A DNA stretch of 64,000 nt from CBDUEF01 sp018063485 (GTDB lineage: Bacteria; Pseudomonadota; Alphaproteobacteria; Rhodobacterales; Rhodobacteraceae). Where the stretch lies: contig JBAOID010000039.1 of NCBI GenBank assembly GCA_037045435.1, positions 94,631 to 158,630 of the forward strand, written 5' to 3'. A program made the translations under genes and the position numbers. A model generated the notes under the pieces. The model had not been told where the DNA came from, did no database searches, and was given only the letters and a program-made list of their open reading frames with translations. Shown piece after piece: positions 61,329-64,000 of the stretch (the stretch's first letter is position 1; every line of letters begins with the position of its first letter).

Positions 61329-61569
61329 ATGTCGCAGTACCGGGACAATCGGGACAGCGGCTCGTCAACGCGTCGAGGCCGCCCGCGCCTCCCCCGCCGC
61401 GCCGGGCCGAGGGGCGCGCGCTGCGCGCGCAGTATAGAAGTCGCATGCTCAAGGCCATTGTCCCGGCCGGGAGATCGCGATTGTGCGATCGCGCGGCCAG
61501 GCTGATGCCCAAGGCGCGCCCTCCCAGCTTGCCATCGCCACGCGTTCCCTCGCGCTCGCCACGCGGTAG
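61329..61569 (+). pseudogene. Degraded copy of the small gene upstream of hppA
   Basis: Mirrors 48,806-49,127. The start MSQYRDNRD and the terminal TAG context are kept; about 80 bases are missing inside. The REP-like element before it (about 61,170-61,235) is also partly lost. Confidence 0.7.
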
Positions 61570-61632
61570 ACTCCGCCGCGCGTGCCGCCCGGGACCGCGT
61601 CCACGTGAGCCGAGTTCGCCTCATCCTCCCGC

Positions 61633-63420
61633 CATGGGCTTGCTCGGCCTCGCGTTCACGGTTCCCTGGCGCGGTGGGTGCTGGCGCGAGCGCCCCGCGG
61701 GGCCCGCTCGCGTTGCCGCGCGTCGCAAGCGCCCCGAGCGCGGGCGACGCCGAGATGACGCGCATCACAAGCCTGGTGCGCGTCGCGGCCGAGTTCTTCG
61801 CCCGGCAGAGCGGCGTAATCGCCGCCGTCTCCCGCGTGCTCGGCGGCGCCATCTTCTTCGCCTACGGCCTGCTCCGCCGCGGTGACGCCGAAGCTGGCGT
61901 CTGGCTGGCGTCTCCTTCGCGCTCGGCGTCTCGGGCTCCGTGCTCGCCGGCCGCGTGGCCGCCTGGACGTCACCTGCACACCGGGCGTCCGCCCTCGGCG
62001 TGCGCCGATCAACTAGATCTCACGGCAGACCGCGGCGGCGCGGTCTCGGGCTCTTCGTCACCTCGGCGAGCCTGCTCGGGGCTGGGGCGGCCTCTTCACG
62101 ATGGCGCTCGCCGTCAAGGGTGGCTCGGCCAGGACCCGGCGGCCGCGCTCGCCCTCGCCCCCAAGGTCCCGTTTCCGTGATGCACGGCTACGCGCTCGAG
62201 CGCCTCGTTCGCCGCGCTGCTCGCCCAGAATGGCGGCGGCGCCTCTCGCCGCGTGTCGGCGCGGATCCTGTCGGCGGCCGCGGAGTTTCGGGGCTCGGCG
62301 AGATCACCGCGATTCCCGCGGCGATCACTCTCGCCGGTGACGTGGTGGGCGACGCGGCCCGCCCGGGCCGCGGGCGTGTTGGAGTCCGCCGTCGCCGAGA
62401 GCCTGGCGCCTGCGGCGCCATGGTGTTCCACAACGATCGCCAGCCCTAGCGTGCTCTCGCTGATGCTCTTCCCGCTGGTGAGCTCGGCGCCTTGCGCCGC
62501 CTCGCCGCCATGTTCGGCGTGATGGTGATCGACCGCGAAGATCCGCGGAGCGCTCGCCCGCGGCCTCTACGTGACCGCCGTGCTCCACGCGGTGGGCTTC
62601 GCCGGGGCCGAGATGGTTGCTGGCGGCCGCTGGCTGCACTTCTTCGCGTGCAGCGTGATCGGCGTGGCGATCGGCATCGCGCTGCTCGCCATCACCCAGT
62701 ACTACACCGAGCACAGCTACCGCCCCATGCGCGAATCTCGCCGAGGCCTCACGCACGCCGCCCGACGCTCGCGGTGGAGCCGGCATCTCCACCGGAATCG
62801 AGGCCGCGGTGGTGCAGCTCCTCGCCGTCGCCGTCAGGCCGCCTTCGGCGCCTTCCCGCATGCGGCGCGCGCACTGGCCTGCCGCACGCGGCCTGTCGGC
62901 CTGGCCGCGGCCACGATGGGCTTGCTCGGCCCAGCCGCTACCTGCTGGCCATCGATGCGCTCGCCCAATCCTCAAAGCGAGGGGCGTGGTCGATGACCGT
63001 GGCGCGCGAATCGCCGACGTGCGCGGGCGCCTCGCTCGACGCAGTCGCGACACGGTCAAGGCCTTCACCAAGTCGTGGGCCGCGAGCGCCGCGGGGCTCG
63101 CCTCGCTGCTCCTCGTGGCCGGCTTCCCCTGCGACGAGGTGCGTCGCGCGGGCGGGCCTCGGCTGCTAGCGCGGCCGAGCGAGGGTTGGCCACCGCGAGC
63201 CCCGCGCTGCGCCTCGATCGCCCGAGGTCTTGCAGCGCCGGCCTCCTCGGCGTGTTGCTGGTGGTCTGGGTCTCGGGGCGCTGCCTGGCCATCGTAGCGG
63301 CACGAGGCGCGCTGAATGAAGGAATAATGCACCCGCCCTCAAAGGGGCCACCAAGTCATACGTGAGCCACGAGGCTTGCCTCGAAATCGTCTCGCGCCAG
63401 CACTCCTCGGGCCCGCAACC
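61633..63420 (+). pseudogene. Degraded and incomplete copy of hppA
   Basis: Mirrors about 46,870-48,776 and lacks the last about 400 bases of the gene. GLLGLAFTVPW, GVIAAVSRVLGGAIFFAYGL, FFACSVIGVAIGIALLAITQ and KAFTKSWAASAAGLASLLLV are readable in different frames. It breaks off at about 63,420, where unrelated sequence begins. Confidence 0.75.
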
Positions 63421-64000
63421 TGTGGACAACACATATACCAACTGGCCGCAAAAATAGCCTTACAACTCACCAACCGGTGTTGGCCTCAGTTTCAGCCAAA
63501 ACCATCAGCAGCTCATCATGCACGCAACAAAATTGGCCAAGCAACCCTAATAACCTTCTAACTTCAGCAACACAGCTGAACAAAGCTAAACGAAGAAACA
63601 CATCACAAACCACACACCATTGGGCAAACGCTGGGCCACGTCAACAAGGTCCGCACCACATAAGGGAAACGCTAGCACAAGCACACACTAATGACCGCCT
63701 AAGTGCCAACCCAAAAATACTCACTGGGCCTGCAATATGGCAACCCTAAGTAAAATGTTGCCCATGCATCACATGAATAGTCTTCTTGCCATTCTTCTCT
63801 AAGCACAGCTAGGCCACGAAGCGAAGCGACAAGCCACTGCCTCCACACTAAAGGCTTCCCACACAACACGAGCAACCACCCAAAACCATCCTCAATACTC
63901 CAAATGTTCCTCTCCACACTAAGCAAATGCACAGCCTCCACCGGTTGCTCAAAAGTCAAAGACTTACTCCATAGTGGACACCCCCACAGCAAGTGGTTCG
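63421..64000. other. Unrelated AT-richer terminal segment
   Basis: Base composition drops sharply to near-even AT/GC with A- and C-rich strings. One minus-strand open frame (63,699-63,992, with VEAVHLLSVERNIWSIEDGF and LREEWQEDYSCDAWATFYLG) lacks a bacterial start context and continues past the window edge. I do not recognise it; a eukaryotic or other foreign origin is possible. It shares nothing visible with either bacterial part. Confidence 0.6.

Larger units (their letters stand above)
55525..63420 (-). repeat. Right arm of the inverted repeat: degraded reverse-complement copy
   Basis: It starts about 28 nt after the left arm ends: CGATCTCGGC at 55,487-55,496 mirrors GCCGAGATCG at 55,525-55,534. 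It is about 700 bases shorter than the left arm, and carries many small deletions plus scattered substitutions. This error style, the tiny loop and the exact gene order in reverse fit an unpolished fold-back read. The genes below are listed only as traces. Confidence 0.9.

Noticed and set aside
55525..63420. Second copies of hppA, coaE, pncA, pncB, Nudix and FG-GAP genes as true paralogues
   Set aside because: They follow the exact reverse order of 46.9-55.5 kb, start within about 28 nt of the mirror point, include intergenic repeats as well as genes, and show random small deletions. This is one molecule read back on itself.

Overview
The window looks like a chimeric metagenome contig built from at least three sources. 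Bases 1 to about 31,050 are ordinary alphaproteobacterial DNA. The gene content and order (gshA / rsmE / ubiA, glcDEF, MoxR-DUF58-DUF4159, polA) and a Rhodobacterales-type extragenic element point to Rhodobacteraceae. From about 31,290 to 55,500 the sequence is much richer in G+C and codes for deltaproteobacterial (myxobacteria/Polyangia-like) proteins. From about 63,420 to the end it is AT-richer and unrelated to both. Single-base indels interrupt many conserved genes, densely at 0.4-1.9 kb, 20-24 kb and everywhere after 30.6 kb. I read most broken frames as uncorrected long-read errors rather than real pseudogenes.

Rhodobacterales part: gshA (partial), a small membrane protein and rsmE run leftward, opposite ubiA, an OmpA-family protein and a small coiled-coil membrane protein. 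Next come an arylformamidase-like hydrolase, a succinate-semialdehyde-type dehydrogenase, an SDR/aminotransferase pair, a cupin, a secreted peptidoglycan-binding protein, a sigma factor joined in frame to the tail of a YfbK-like protein, Hsp20 and a trypsin-like protease. The glycolate oxidase operon glcDEF follows. A four-gene translationally coupled operon (MoxR ATPase, DUF58, DUF4159, large membrane protein) faces DUF1285 and hydroxypyruvate isomerase. A zf-CHCC protein, a DUF2459-like protein and polA close the clean part. A truncated DUF6429 gene, a truncated IS66 transposase and a broken Sel1-repeat gene mark a disturbed boundary.

Deltaproteobacterial part: a long unrecognised protein, a coupled trio (HD phosphohydrolase, unknown protein, glycerate 2-kinase), and two divergent ExbB-ExbD-ExbD motor modules, the left one followed by a cysteine-containing protein. 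Then come a SWIM-SNF2 helicase, a divergent membrane pyrophosphatase (hppA), a small soluble protein, coaE, an NrtR-like Nudix protein, pncA and pncB (a pyridine nucleotide/CoA cofactor cluster), and a lipoprotein with at least eight FG-GAP-like repeats.

From about 55,525 to 63,420 the contig is a degraded reverse-complement copy of about 46,870-55,496 with a hairpin loop of about 28 nt. The many indels and substitutions fit an unpolished fold-back read, so the duplicated genes should not be counted. I found no CRISPR array, rRNA or tRNA gene, and nothing I would claim as a new biological system. The best biological leads are the paired dyads between pncB and the FG-GAP gene, the two divergent ExbBDD motors, the NrtR-like cofactor cluster, the divergent pyrophosphatase and the heptapeptide-periodic 21-bp tandem repeat.
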